DNA of 33,092 nt from the NCBI RefSeq assembly GCF_002104995.1, contig NW_024468357.1, positions 1 through 33,092 of the forward strand. Reading direction: 5' to 3'. The stretch comes from Linderina pennispora. Its lineage: Eukaryota > Kickxellomycota > Kickxellomycetes > Kickxellales > Kickxellaceae. This document shows positions 1 to 8,274 of the stretch, piece after piece (the stretch's first letter is position 1; every line of letters starts with the position of its first letter). A program made the position numbers and the translations under genes. The notes beneath the pieces are model-generated. The model was not told the origin of the DNA. It was given only the letters and a program-made list of their open reading frames with translations, and did no database searches.

Positions 1-122
1 TGGCTATTATTAATGCAGCTAGAAAATAGCCGCAGTCTGTGGCGGTAAAAATAATGAACCGCAATGCTCTATTTGGATATCGAGACTGGCTGACAAAGCA
101 TATCTACGAAGTTGAACACCGT

Positions 123-836
123 CTAAGCGGATGTGGGGACGGGCGAGGGAGCAGCATCGCTAGCATCGGCAGTCGGACGGCTATGCGTACGCGAGTGACT
201 CGGGCGACCGCCCTTGCTACGGACGGGGCGGCTGTGTTCCTCGCCACCACTCTTCTCAGCACCCTTGCTGTGGCGACCATGGTGACCATAGTGGCCACGG
301 GGGCTGCTGCGGTGCTCAAATCCACTAAGCTCCTCATCGTCCTCAAGGTTTCTCTCCTCACCGCTCTTACTAAGCCGGGTATGGTGCTTGCCACCCTTGC
401 CGTGGGAACCAGTGGGACCAGCATGGACATCGAAGCCGTACTTACCACCCTGATGGAGCTGACTAGCGGAGACACGGCTGTGGTGCTCACCATCTTTGGA
501 GGATTCCTCAGAGTTGCTATGGTTATGGCTGTGGCGGCCATGGGGCTGTGGTGGCCATGGTGGCTGCCACGGCGCTTGTCGTTTCCGCTGTAGGGTAGTG
601 CTCGTCATTCTCGGAGCTGCTGAACTGCAGGTAGGCGATATCACTGAGGTCAGTAGGGAAACCACTGGGGAGACCAGTAGGCTGACCAGCAGAGAACACG
701 CTGGGGAATACGCTGGCCGGGCCACTTGGGAAGCCGCTGGGAACCCGCTGGCTGAACGGCCAGAATTGAACCAGCCGATCGGACTAGCAACAGAGGCGGC
801 GGCAAAGACTGAGGTGAAAATGATGGAGGCCTTCAT
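123..836 (-). CDS. Secreted Ser/Gly/His-rich protein, cluster paralog 1
   Basis: The ORF of 237 codons starts with a clear signal peptide (MKASIIFTSVFAAASVAS, residues 1-18). The C-terminal half is rich in His, Ser, Gly, Lys and Arg (HGRHSHNHSNSEESSKDGEHH and similar). The start matches those of the next two minus-strand genes (MKASIVF, MKVSIVL), and the same TATA and leader elements lie upstream, so the three are paralogs. One oddity: over about 610-770 another minus frame reads PSGFPSG, then LPSGFPTDL, with third-position-biased codons. This resembles LPSGLPSDV of paralog 3, while the annotated frame there reads an unlikely run of Leu, Val, Ser and Cys. Two compensating indels may be present. 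Function unknown; a cell-wall or extracellular matrix protein is an inference from secretion and composition. Confidence 0.7.
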   Translation of the reverse strand: MKASIIFTSVFAAASVASPIGWFNSGRSASGFPAASQVARPAYSPACSLLVSLLVSPVVSLLTSVISPTCSSAAPRMTSTTLQRKRQAPWQPPWPPQPHGRHSHNHSNSEESSKDGEHHSRVSASQLHQGGKYGFDVHAGPTGSHGKGGKHHTRLSKSGEERNLEDDEELSGFEHRSSPRGHYGHHGRHSKGAEKSGGEEHSRPVRSKGGRPSHSRTHSRPTADASDAAPSPVPTSA

Positions 837-904
837 TTTGGTTGTAAATGTATCGGCGATTGGAAGAGGGTTGGTAGAAATGCAGCTATTTGTTAAAATA
901 TAGA

Positions 905-913
905 CCAGCTATA
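905..913 (-). promoter_or_regulatory. Leader element TATAGCTGG within palindrome, paralog 1
   Basis: The near-palindrome ATATAGACCAGCTATAT occupies 898-914. Its near edge is about 62 nt upstream of the ATG. The same element recurs at a similar spacing before paralog 3 (5107-5123) and in partial form before paralog 2 (2644-2652). The canonical TATA box lies farther upstream, so this probably falls within the 5' leader or just downstream of the transcription start. Confidence 0.5.
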
Positions 914-1012
914 TTTTGAAATGAACGGGGAAACGTAAAATTGGTGAGATGTAGGGAAGCACTAAAGGAATGAGTGTTGGGTTTTCCAACATCCTGCTAT
1001 CACAAGAGAGCC

Positions 1013-1020
1013 ATTTTATA
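1013..1020 (-). promoter_or_regulatory. TATA box of paralog 1
   Basis: TATAAAAT on the minus strand, 177 nt upstream of the ATG at 836. The two sister genes have TATA boxes at nearly the same distance (174 and 183 nt). Confidence 0.5.
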
Positions 1021-1873
1021 TTCGCTAGCACGATGGATGCAAACACACAGGTAAGGCATGGTCGAGTACCAATTCCTTAGGAGTGTCTGTGCTAAAGGTT
1101 GCCAGCAAGTGTATGCAAATTAAACATACCTGGCAAACTGACATGGCAGAAATCACCGGCCTGCTGGACCTGTCCCAGACCGTTAGCACTACAAATGATC
1201 CTCTCTGTTTACGGTTTCTTGGCAAAAACCACCACACTTACAGCGCTCTTATCGCAACTGCAAAGCCGTTTATGCAATACAGCTTCTATCTACTTTAGTG
1301 TGCTCCACGAGGCTTGTTCGTCGTCCAAACGACCACATGGACCCACCTGGAGGCACCTGGACGACGATCGCTGCTTTGGCTTGCCTCATTTGTGTGTAGG
1401 AACGTGTGCCTTCCAATTCTGCCAAGTGATGCAATAGAGACGATTTTCGGTGAGCCAATCTCCACGCCGTTGTATTCTGCTCTCTTTTTTTATTTTTATG
1501 AGAAATGCCAAGTGTGAACACTGCTAGCGGCGCACACATTTTTGGATTGAGGGGTTAGGCAGAAGCGAAATGCGCTCCAAAACGGGAGGAAGTGAAAGGC
1601 AAGCCTGAAGTTTGGATTCTGCATTCTGCATACAAGCAGGCAGACTGCTGGCCTCACCCTCTGTGCCAGCAAAGCTGTATGCTGCCATTATCTAAGCGAG
1701 GCTGCCTTTGAGCATATGACGGATTGCAAACATAATCGCCCTCAAGTTAAAGAGATCTTCATAAAAGTTTATTGCCAATGCATCTGCAAAGCAGCGAGGC
1801 CTCATTCCGTTGAAAAACTACAGAGTCCAGTTGAAGTCTGTAAACATGCACTGTATGCTGAGATCAGGACGCA
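1021..1873. other. Intergenic region, no supported gene
   Basis: The stretch lies between the promoter of paralog 1 and the 3' end of paralog 2. Only short overlapping frames occur, none with a recognisable domain, signal peptide or consistent codon bias. No RNA gene was recognised. Confidence 0.5.
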
Positions 1874-1953
1874 CTAGTAGGCAGGCTCATAAGTGTTGTA
1901 AGCGCCACTTGTGGAGACAGTATTGCCTTGGCTGTAGTCGTTCGAATCCCGTG

Positions 1954-2584
1954 TCATCGACGGGATGAGCCCTGCTGTGCCTTGGCTGTCCACGGCAGCG
2001 CCCCCGATGCCCGCAGTTCTTTTTTGATCTGGTCAATCTTGCTTTGAATCAACTCAACCACATCTGACGGAAGGTTGGACGGAAGATCAATAGTGTCACC
2101 TCCCTCGCAGTCATCCTCGACAGATGTAGCTGGGCCGTCTGTTGGATAACCACTACCTCCAGCGGAAGTAACCCCGCTGGCAACATCGGTGTATGCGCCG
2201 CCAGAGGTCTCAGGGGTGGAGTTCTCACCAGTCACATATGCCGACGGCTCGGCTGTAGTAGCAGCACTGGCGACGCTAGTATAGACATTGCTCGAATCCT
2301 CGGGGCCTAAAGTATCACTAGTAGTGATCACGTTGGTAGCATCGGTGTATGCGCCAGTAGAGGTCGCAGGGGCGGGACTCTCATCAGTCGCATATGCAGA
2401 CGATTCGGCTGCAGTGGTAACTGCGCTGCCAACATTGGTATATACGTTGCTCGATGCCACCGCGCTTGAATAGACACCGGTATCGGTGGGTGGGATCCCG
2501 GCGGAGGAATAGCCATACGCTCCAGCAGGGCTGGCCATAGATACGGTGGCGAAGATAGAAGCAAAAAACGATGGAGGCCTTCAT
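1954..2584 (-). CDS. Secreted Ser/Thr/Tyr/Gly-rich protein, cluster paralog 2 (frameshifted)
   Basis: The ATG at 2584 opens MKASIVF and then runs into an unlikely frame. Dropping one base from the A6 run at 2563-2568 (plus strand) gives MKASIVFASIFATVSMAS, a good signal peptide, and joins the 194-codon frame starting ASPAGAYGYSSAGIPPTDTG. That frame has diverged repeats built around a YTDVAS/YTNVGSA core, then a C-terminal segment LPSNLPSDVVELIQSKID, matching LPSGLPSDVIELIESKIA in paralog 3. The frame stops at 1954-1956. The +2 frame after the T6 run at 2020-2025 stays open to a stop at 1874 and is rich in Ser, Thr, Tyr and Gly, so a second indel is possible. Secreted; function unknown. Either the assembly has homopolymer errors or the gene is newly broken. 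Confidence 0.65.
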
Positions 2585-2643
2585 TGTTCGGATATTGAGC
2601 GTGCTTGGTAGTCTGCGGATACCTAGATGGATAGGATAGTAGT

Positions 2644-2652
2644 CCAGCTATA
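2644..2652 (-). promoter_or_regulatory. Leader element TATAGCTGG, paralog 2
   Basis: TATAGCTGG on the minus strand, 60 nt upstream of the ATG. It is the same core as in paralog 1 and, with one change, paralog 3. The outer palindrome arm is weaker here. Confidence 0.4.
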
Positions 2653-2757
2653 ACCTTACGGATGTGTGTATAAAGAAAGATGCAAAAGAAAAGATGCGTG
2701 TGGTACTGTGTGATAAGCTGTAATGATCTAGTTGCTGCTAGGCCACCAGGCGGCTCT

Positions 2758-2765
2758 GTTTTATA
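2758..2765 (-). promoter_or_regulatory. TATA box of paralog 2
   Basis: The minus strand reads CTATAAAACAGAG here, identical over 13 nt to the TATA region of paralog 3. It lies 174 nt upstream of the ATG at 2584. Confidence 0.55.
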
Positions 2766-2779
2766 GCCTGAACCTGATG

Positions 2780-3430
2780 TGCCTAGTCTGCACTGCTGCT
2801 TACAATACGGGCACAGATCTTGATATTTTTAGAATTCGGTATTCGCGGTCCGTAGGCACTTGGATCTGACGCAACAATGATCTGCTACCACCAGATCATC
2901 TTTGGTCTATACTATAGCCCGCACAGCTACAGTATGCGTCTGCATTACATCATGTGCGAATTATATATTTAATCCTGACCGTTGTGTTCGGAGCTGAAGC
3001 CAGCTATTATTAGCATGTTCTTGCACCACGCAGAGTCTTGACCACTCCTTTCTTAGTGACTCTAACAGGCGCCGCTTGGTGCGAACCTGGGTTTGTATAG
3101 GAAGACTAGAATGCATCGAGGAGCCCTGTCAATACTGAAGGCATTGCTCGAATAGTATCGGGTGTTCCATATTGCCATCCTTATGCCCATCAGCATGTGG
3201 TCGGGTCCTATTTTTAGGGGATCTGGTTGTGAATACTAATGAGTGATAGTATGGCAACTGTATAGTGAAAGACATAGCCAATTGCACCAAATTTGGCATT
3301 CGCTGGAGATGCTTTGTATTGAATGACATTAGTCTGCAGCAACAAATAGAAGCATGCTTATGTTTACAGCGACAAATAGGGGTTGTTAACACATGACGCT
3401 GCCTACAGGCCTTGCCCTACATTATGCTAC
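2780..3430. other. Intergenic region between paralogs 2 and 3
   Basis: No coding sequence is supported. It contains CTATTTTTAG at 3208-3217 and CTAAAAATA (minus) at 2824-2832, which fit the MEF2/Rlm1-type MADS-box consensus YTAWWWWTAR. Neither has been shown to function. Confidence 0.4.
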
Positions 3431-5047
3431 TTAGTCTCTGACATGGGTGCCGGTGGGCTTAGCGTGGTACACGTTGTCAGTGGGAACACCGAAGTTGGTC
3501 CAGTATGAGGGGCGGCCATGGCTGTTATGCGAGTGAGGGGAACGGGAGTGGCGAGAGTGGGGGTGACGGCTATGGCGCGAAGGGCGGGAGCGGGAGTGAC
3601 GGCTGCGGCGTTCCTCGCAAAGCTTCTCGACCTCGGCAATCTTGCTCTCAATCAGCTCAATGACATCTGAAGGGAGGCCAGATGGGAGCTCGATCTCAGG
3701 GAAACCGCTCTCCTCATCATTGGACCCGTCGTCGGATTCAAGCTCGCTGAGCTCGACATCCGAGGTGGCAGGAATATCGGTAGGAAGCACAGTCGGATAG
3801 TCGGTGGGGATAGTGGTAGCGTTGGTAGTCTCCTCAGCCGAAGAATCAGCAGCCGTTGTGATATCATCAAGGACAGAGCTGGAGTCCCCAGCAGACGAGT
3901 AGTCAGTCGGGATGCCGCTAACATCGGTGGTCTCAGCAACAGTCGATTCAACAGCGGTTGACTCAACAGCAGTGGTCTCGACAGCAGTGGTCTCACCACC
4001 GGTGGTCTCGACAGCAGTGGTCTCACCACCGGTGGTCTCAACAGCAGTAGTCTCAACAGCAGTGGTCTCAACAGCAGTGGTCTCGACAGCAGTGGTCTCG
4101 ACAGGAGTCGACTCAGTAGCTGATGAGTAGTCAGTCGGGATGCCGCTAACATCGGTGGTCTCAGCAACAGTCGATTCAACAGCGGTTGACTCAACAGCAG
4201 TGGTCTCGACAGCAGTGGTCTCGACAGCGGTCGACTCAACAGCAGTAGTCTCACCACCGGTGGTCTCAACAGCAGTAGTCTCAACAGCAGTGGTCTCGAC
4301 AGCAGTGGTCTCGACAGCAGATGAGTAGTCAGTCGGGATGCCGCTAACATCGGTGGTCTCAGCAACAGTCGATTCAACAGCGGTCGACTCAACAGCAGTG
4401 GTCTCGACAGCAGTGGTCTCGACAGCGGTCGACTCAACAGCAGTGGTCTCACCACCGGTGGTCTCAACAGCAGTAGTCTCAACAGCAGTGGTCTCGACAG
4501 CGGTCGACTCAACAGCAGTGGTCTCACCACCGGTGGTCTCAACAGCAGTGGTCTCGACAGCAGTGGTCTCGACAGCAGATGAGTAGTCAGTCGGGATGCC
4601 GCTAACATCGGTGGTCTCAGCAACAGTCGATTCAACAGCGGTCGACTCAACAGCAGTGGTCTCAACAGCGGTTGACTCAACAGCGGTGGTCTCAACAGGA
4701 GTCGACTCAGCAACTGATGAATCAGCACCAGTGGTCTCAGCGGCTGTGCTTTCCTCAGCTGAAGAATCCGCAATGGATGAGTAGTCGCTAGAGTCGTCCT
4801 CCGAAATGATGGAGGACTCATCCTCTGAAGAGGAGTCAGCGGCAGTAGTGATCTCATCGAGGACGGAGCTAGAGCCAAGGGTAGAGAACGAGCTCGGAGC
4901 AACGCTGGAGATATCGGTGGGATGATAATCGCTGGGAATTGCAACGGTCGAATAGCCGCCCACAAAGCGTGCCTGGTTGGCAATGTTGATAGGGGTGGCC
5001 ATGGCCGCGACAGCGAGAACAGTGGAAAGGACGATGGAAACCTTCAT
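3431..5047 (-). CDS. Secreted Thr/Ser/Glu repeat protein, cluster paralog 3
   Basis: The 538-residue protein starts at the ATG at 5047; the longer frame upstream begins with GTG and contains the leader element. Residues 1-18 (MKVSIVLSTVLAVAAMAT) form a signal peptide. An acidic Ser-rich region follows, then a long array of five-residue units (VETTA, VESTA, GETTA). The array is broken four times by TDVSGIPTDYSSA. After the array come an acidic segment, LPSGLPSDVIELIESKIAEVEKL (shared with paralog 2), an Arg/Ser/His-rich tail and WTNFGVPTDNVYH near the end. No GPI signal or transmembrane segment is visible at the C-terminus. The Thr/Ser density suggests a heavily O-mannosylated wall or matrix protein, perhaps adhesin- or spore-coat-like. 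That role is inference; the family is unrecognised. Confidence 0.85.
   Translation of the reverse strand: MKVSIVLSTVLAVAAMATPINIANQARFVGGYSTVAIPSDYHPTDISSVAPSSFSTLGSSSVLDEITTAADSSSEDESSIISEDDSSDYSSIADSSAEESTAAETTGADSSVAESTPVETTAVESTAVETTAVESTAVESTVAETTDVSGIPTDYSSAVETTAVETTAVETTGGETTAVESTAVETTAVETTAVETTGGETTAVESTAVETTAVETTAVESTAVESTVAETTDVSGIPTDYSSAVETTAVETTAVETTAVETTGGETTAVESTAVETTAVETTAVESTAVESTVAETTDVSGIPTDYSSATESTPVETTAVETTAVETTAVETTAVETTGGETTAVETTGGETTAVETTAVESTAVESTVAETTDVSGIPTDYSSAGDSSSVLDDITTAADSSAEETTNATTIPTDYPTVLPTDIPATSDVELSELESDDGSNDEESGFPEIELPSGLPSDVIELIESKIAEVEKLCEERRSRHSRSRPSRHSRHPHSRHSRSPHSHNSHGRPSYWTNFGVPTDNVYHAKPTGTHVRD
3911..4720 (-). repeat. Nested 15-bp minisatellite in paralog 3
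   Basis: Tandem 15-bp units encode the pentapeptides VETTA, VESTA or GETTA. They are separated by four copies of a non-repeat spacer (GIPTDYSS segment) at about 3911, 4139, 4337 and 4595. Spacings of 228, 198 and 258 bp differ by multiples of 15, so whole pentapeptide units were gained or lost between spacers. The unit length is a multiple of three, which explains the long spurious frames on both strands. Confidence 0.9.
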
Positions 5048-5106
5048 TATTATTATGTAACTGGCGTTATTTTTGGTTTCGTAAGGATGCGAGTAATTCT
5101 TCAAGA

Positions 5107-5123
5107 ATATAGACCGGCTATAT
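5107..5123 (-). promoter_or_regulatory. Palindromic leader element, paralog 3
   Basis: ATATAGACCGGCTATAT is an almost perfect palindrome (ATATAG, five-base centre, CTATAT). It lies 60 nt upstream of the ATG and is shared with paralog 1 with one difference. Confidence 0.55.
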
Positions 5124-5229
5124 CTTAAGATGTAGGAGGAATGTGAGAGAGGAAGGGGAAGGGTAATAGAGCGGAGCACCGTGGAACGAGTGATGACTTG
5201 CTAGCATTGCCGGGTCTCTCGATGCCTCT

Positions 5230-5237
5230 GTTTTATA
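5230..5237 (-). promoter_or_regulatory. TATA box of paralog 3
   Basis: Minus-strand CTATAAAACAGAG, 183 nt upstream of the ATG at 5047, matching the TATA region of paralog 2. Confidence 0.55.
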
Positions 5238-5249
5238 GGCAGAGACTCG

Positions 5250-5925
5250 TTGGTTCCATCGGCCGCGGTACTGGCCAGAAAGAAGAGTATTCCACACGAG
5301 TTTGTTGGTGTTTGAGTTCATGGGAATGTACACATGCACTGCCTGTGATAGATTGCGACACTATTGCGATCTGCAACCACCGGACCGCTTGGGGACCACG
5401 GCTTGCTTAGCTGTGAGCGCAATTCTATCCCCATTTGTGTGATACTCGATGCATGTGTCGTAATGTTCGCCTGCTCGTGCATTTGACTACTCAATAAAGC
5501 GGTGTGTGGGTCGTGAGAGCAACTACACATGAGCACGGTATGAACTATTTATAGCAGGCGATCGTTGCTTAATGCTTTCCTGGTTCAAATCGTTTCTGAA
5601 CTCTAGATTTTACTGTTCCACACTACCAATTGTTCAAACAACTTTGTTTTTATTACATCATTGATAATGCAAGGTACATCCCCGCGAGGTGTCACCGAGT
5701 TGGGGTAGCCTTGTCTTCACAGGCCAGCAGAACAGCCCCTTTGGGTTCCAGAGCGGCAATGCGCTGCACGATGATGGAAGTGATTGTATAAAGCAACCAT
5801 AAAAGAAAATTCCTTGAACCTAAATTACAATTAACTAATTTTCTACTTGTGATGTAGACAGCAGTGCGACTTGGTATTGATGAGCTGGGGCAATTACGCA
5901 ACAGCATGAGGAGCGGTCAGAACGG
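5250..5925. other. Intergenic region, no supported gene
   Basis: Lies upstream of paralog 3 and downstream of the first mini zinc-finger gene. The short frames present show no domain or consistent codon bias. Confidence 0.45.
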
Positions 5926-6054
5926 TCAGAGCGGCGGAAAGAAGTGCTCTTTAATCAAGTGATCACGTGCAGCAAGCAGATTTGAGAACAACTCGCCACA
6001 CACATTGCACTTGAATGCCTGTGGAATTGTCGGCCGATGAATTCTGAAATCCAT
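5926..6054 (-). CDS. Mini C2H2 zinc-finger protein A (42 aa)
   Basis: A 42-codon gene beginning MDFRIHRPTIPQAF. It holds one C2H2 finger, C16-x2-C19-x12-H32-x4-H37, with Phe three residues after the second Cys as in classical fingers, and ends HFFPPL. Two more genes in this window (6845-6946 and 16233-16388) share the exact finger spacing, an A-A-x-x-H segment and the HFFPxL end. This three-way conservation is the main evidence for so short a gene. A minus-strand AT-rich TATA-like AATATATTTT lies about 175 nt upstream (6225-6232), and no ATG intervenes after the predicted start of transcription. A single finger is unlikely to give strong specific DNA binding alone; protein binding or dimerisation is possible. 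Function unknown. Confidence 0.75.
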   Translation of the reverse strand: MDFRIHRPTIPQAFKCNVCGELFSNLLAARDHLIKEHFFPPL

Positions 6055-6059
6055 AGTGA

Positions 6060-6844
6060 TAGAGGATCTTTAAGGTTGTGCTGTGGGGGAAATGTAAAAT
6101 GTATAAAAGGCAATTTGGTGGTCCGGCGACGGAGATTGCAGACTGCCCTTTTTATGTCTATCTGTGATCGATGCCCAGCCCGTCCGCTCGGCAAGGGCCA
6201 CTGGTCGGGGATATTTGTCATCAGAAAAATATATTGGTCAGTTGCCTCCAATCGCGCCTCACTGGTCGAGTTCCTTCAAAAATAACTTGCACCCGCCAAC
6301 AATCCCAGTGAATCCCGCTTATATTGGCTCTGCGCAGGAATTGCTTACAAACCAACCCCGCACTACAATCAAGACCGACTAGATTTTGCACTATCCTCAT
6401 TGAAGACACGACAAACCAACTCCGGACACTGAACCAGGGCCTGCCTTTCGTGGGACACAGAAGCAGTGCCAAGTGATCCGCCTCTGAGAACCTCTAGTTG
6501 TTAAATGGAGACTATACCCGATTTTCTGGGCAGATTCAGAAGGCAAATAACACTCCACCGCCTATGCAGGTAGCTCATCTGGATGCGTCATTTCTACGTG
6601 CAGCGTGCAGATGATTGATATACAATACCTCCCAACACCTGCCAGCTGGTAGAGAGTCAGGTAACTCTGAAAGTTTAGGGCTGTATCAAAATTGAATTGC
6701 GCCTTTTTGCCTGTAGAAAAATTATATTGAGCTCGCTGACCGACACTGTAGTAAGGAAGGACCAGTCGGCGCTCAACGTCCATTCTGTTCAATAGGTTGG
6801 TAGGCTGGAGAGGCATTGGTAGCATTGAGAGCAGTGTACAGGCT
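6060..6844. other. Spacer between mini zinc-finger genes A and B
   Basis: Contains the presumed promoter of gene A and 3' flank of gene B. A plus-strand GTATAAAAGG at about 6101 resembles a TATA box, but no convincing plus-strand gene follows. A minus frame over 6562-6840 is open but has no recognisable features. Confidence 0.4.
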
Positions 6845-6946
6845 CTACGAGTTCTCCAGCGGGGGGAAGAAGTGTAGAGTGCGCACATGCTCAGTGGCAG
6901 CAGTATTGGAGACGAAGCTGGTGTTACAGTAGGGGCAGGTGTCCAT
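6845..6946 (-). CDS. Mini C2H2 zinc-finger protein B (33 aa)
   Basis: A 33-codon gene, almost entirely one finger: C4-x2-C7-x12-H20-x4-H25, ending HFFPPLENS. The shared segment AATEHVRTLHFFP is nearly the same as AASEHVRELHFFP in the gene at 16233. The frame is open upstream to an ATG at 7081, but a TATA box at 7104-7110 (minus) puts the transcription start at about or below 7081. The ATG at 6946 is then the first one in the transcript. The upstream extension shows no similarity to the siblings. One of the smallest plausible zinc-finger genes; function unknown. Confidence 0.75.
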   Translation of the reverse strand: MDTCPYCNTSFVSNTAATEHVRTLHFFPPLENS

Positions 6947-7103
6947 GGCTTGTAAAGTGAAGCGTAGATGTCGTAGAGGTAACAGGGGTGGTATAGTTTT
7001 GGGAATTGGAAATGTGTAGTAAGTGCGAATGGTATAGACAAGGGCTGAAAAGCGGCTCAAGAGATCTAGATGAATGCCCATCCTGTTTTACTGGGGGTCC
7101 AGG

Positions 7104-7110
7104 CTTTATA
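7104..7110 (-). promoter_or_regulatory. TATA box of mini zinc-finger gene B
   Basis: TATAAAG on the minus strand in a GTTTATAAAGCC context, about 160 nt upstream of the ATG at 6946. It argues against the in-frame ATG at 7081 as the start. Confidence 0.5.
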
Positions 7111-8029
7111 AACAGCACCACAGAACAAACCAGTGCCCATCGACTGTTGCCCCTTGATTTCCGCTGAAAAGAGGAAACCAGAATGACAAGGGAAATCAAA
7201 CAAACCACCCAACCTGTCATGGCTTGGGCTCCTGTGCTCTCTTGTCATTCCTTGTAAGGCAGCCAACACCCTCCCAAGACCACTTAAACGACCAGCCCAT
7301 AAACCTTGCCAGTCAAATGACCAGGCCCGATTGTAGTGACAGCATGTTGCAGTAGCCAAGTGGTGTTTGGATCCAGCCCGGGTATCAACTAAAGCTACTT
7401 GCATTGCCAAATTGAGAGAAAACGCGGTGCTGATATGTGTCTATCTGGAAGGCTGCACGCTCCATGCCAGTTTCCTTTGCAGAGATTCAAGTGGTGAGTT
7501 AGTGCCACTAATTATGACAGCGCTGGGTGCTGGATATGTCAACTGCAGGCTGGATGAAATGAATTTTCTTGACAAAATGCTTTGACAATAGAGACTCTAA
7601 ATTACATTGAGCGCATGGCAAACGATGGGCTGTGTAGACCTGACTACTTATCAGCTTCTAGCAACTGAGCTATGGGCCAGCGTCGCTCATGCTCAGGATA
7701 GGCATACAGCCATTGAGTTTACGAGTGCGGGATTTTTAGCTGTGTCTATGCGACCTGCTCCATGGTCTGAGATTTAGGATCAGGACGCCCAGATTAGCGC
7801 CTCCCAGCATCTGCTCTATGACCTCAGCGGAATGCACTTGCGTCACATGCTCCATGGTATTTTTGGACCATTAGCTGCATATATGGGCATACACGCTGCA
7901 TGTGTGGGAAGCAGCAAAAAGTAGGGACAGCGAGTTTTACGCAAGCGGCTAATGGCCTGCTTCCTTGTTTTCTTCCTTACCAACGAAAGCCTTGATTATT
8001 TCCATACATTATCCATTTGACTGTTCAAT
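7111..8029. other. Intergenic region, no supported gene
   Basis: Short frames on both strands lack domains and biased codon use. The final part should be the promoter of the gene at 8030; a TATATGG sequence lies at about 7878. Confidence 0.45.
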
Positions 8030-8239
8030 ATGAAATTCACTATAGTTGCTTCTGTAGCTGCTCTAGCTTTTGCCGGGCATGCTGCGGGCAAATCCGGTGT
8101 TGCTATTCGTCTAAAGGCAACTCCCCCGGAGCTGTTCAGCCCGTGCCTCAAGAACCCGTGCCCGTCTGGCAAGGGCTGTGCTGAACTTCAGCCGGCCTGC
8201 CTTGTTGGCCCGTGCTTCCCAGAGGTCAAATGTATTTAA
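8030..8239 (+). CDS. Small secreted cysteine-rich protein (69 aa)
   Basis: Residues 1-20 (MKFTIVASVAALAFAGHAAG) are a strong signal peptide. The mature part has about 49 residues with six cysteines packed into the C-terminal half (CLKNPCPSGKGC, then three more at 56, 61 and 68), which suggests three disulfide bonds. Size, secretion and cysteine density match small secreted proteins or effector-like proteins of fungi. I recognise no specific family; the CxxxxCPxGxxC start resembles short EGF-like or knottin-type modules only loosely. It is convergent with RIB7, with only 35 bp between stop codons, and an AATAAA signal lies 19 nt after its stop. Confidence 0.8.
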   Translation: MKFTIVASVAALAFAGHAAGKSGVAIRLKATPPELFSPCLKNPCPSGKGCAELQPACLVGPCFPEVKCI

Positions 8240-8257
8240 GTTAATTGGCGTTACCCA

Positions 8258-8263
8258 AATAAA
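8258..8263 (+). terminator. AATAAA polyadenylation signal
   Basis: AATAAA, 19 nt after the stop codon of the cysteine-rich gene. The transcript must then end very near or within the 3' end of convergent RIB7. Confidence 0.5.
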
Positions 8264-8274
8264 GCCACTGCCCT

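Noticed and set aside
1936-1960. Second B-box-like GTTCGAATCCC
   Set aside because: It lies at the 3' end of secreted paralog 2, the flanks do not pair, and no tRNA body is present.
3652-4983. 443-codon minus frame (Leu/Arg/Pro-rich) overlapping secreted paralog 3
   Set aside because: It is a frame-shifted reading of the 15-bp repeat; the called frame has the signal peptide and homology to its sister.
6562-7041. 159-codon minus frame overlapping mini zinc-finger gene B
   Set aside because: No domain, out of frame with the conserved finger, and most of it lies in the predicted 3' region.
7066-7410. 114-codon minus frame
   Set aside because: It spans the TATA box of mini zinc-finger gene B and shows no recognisable features.
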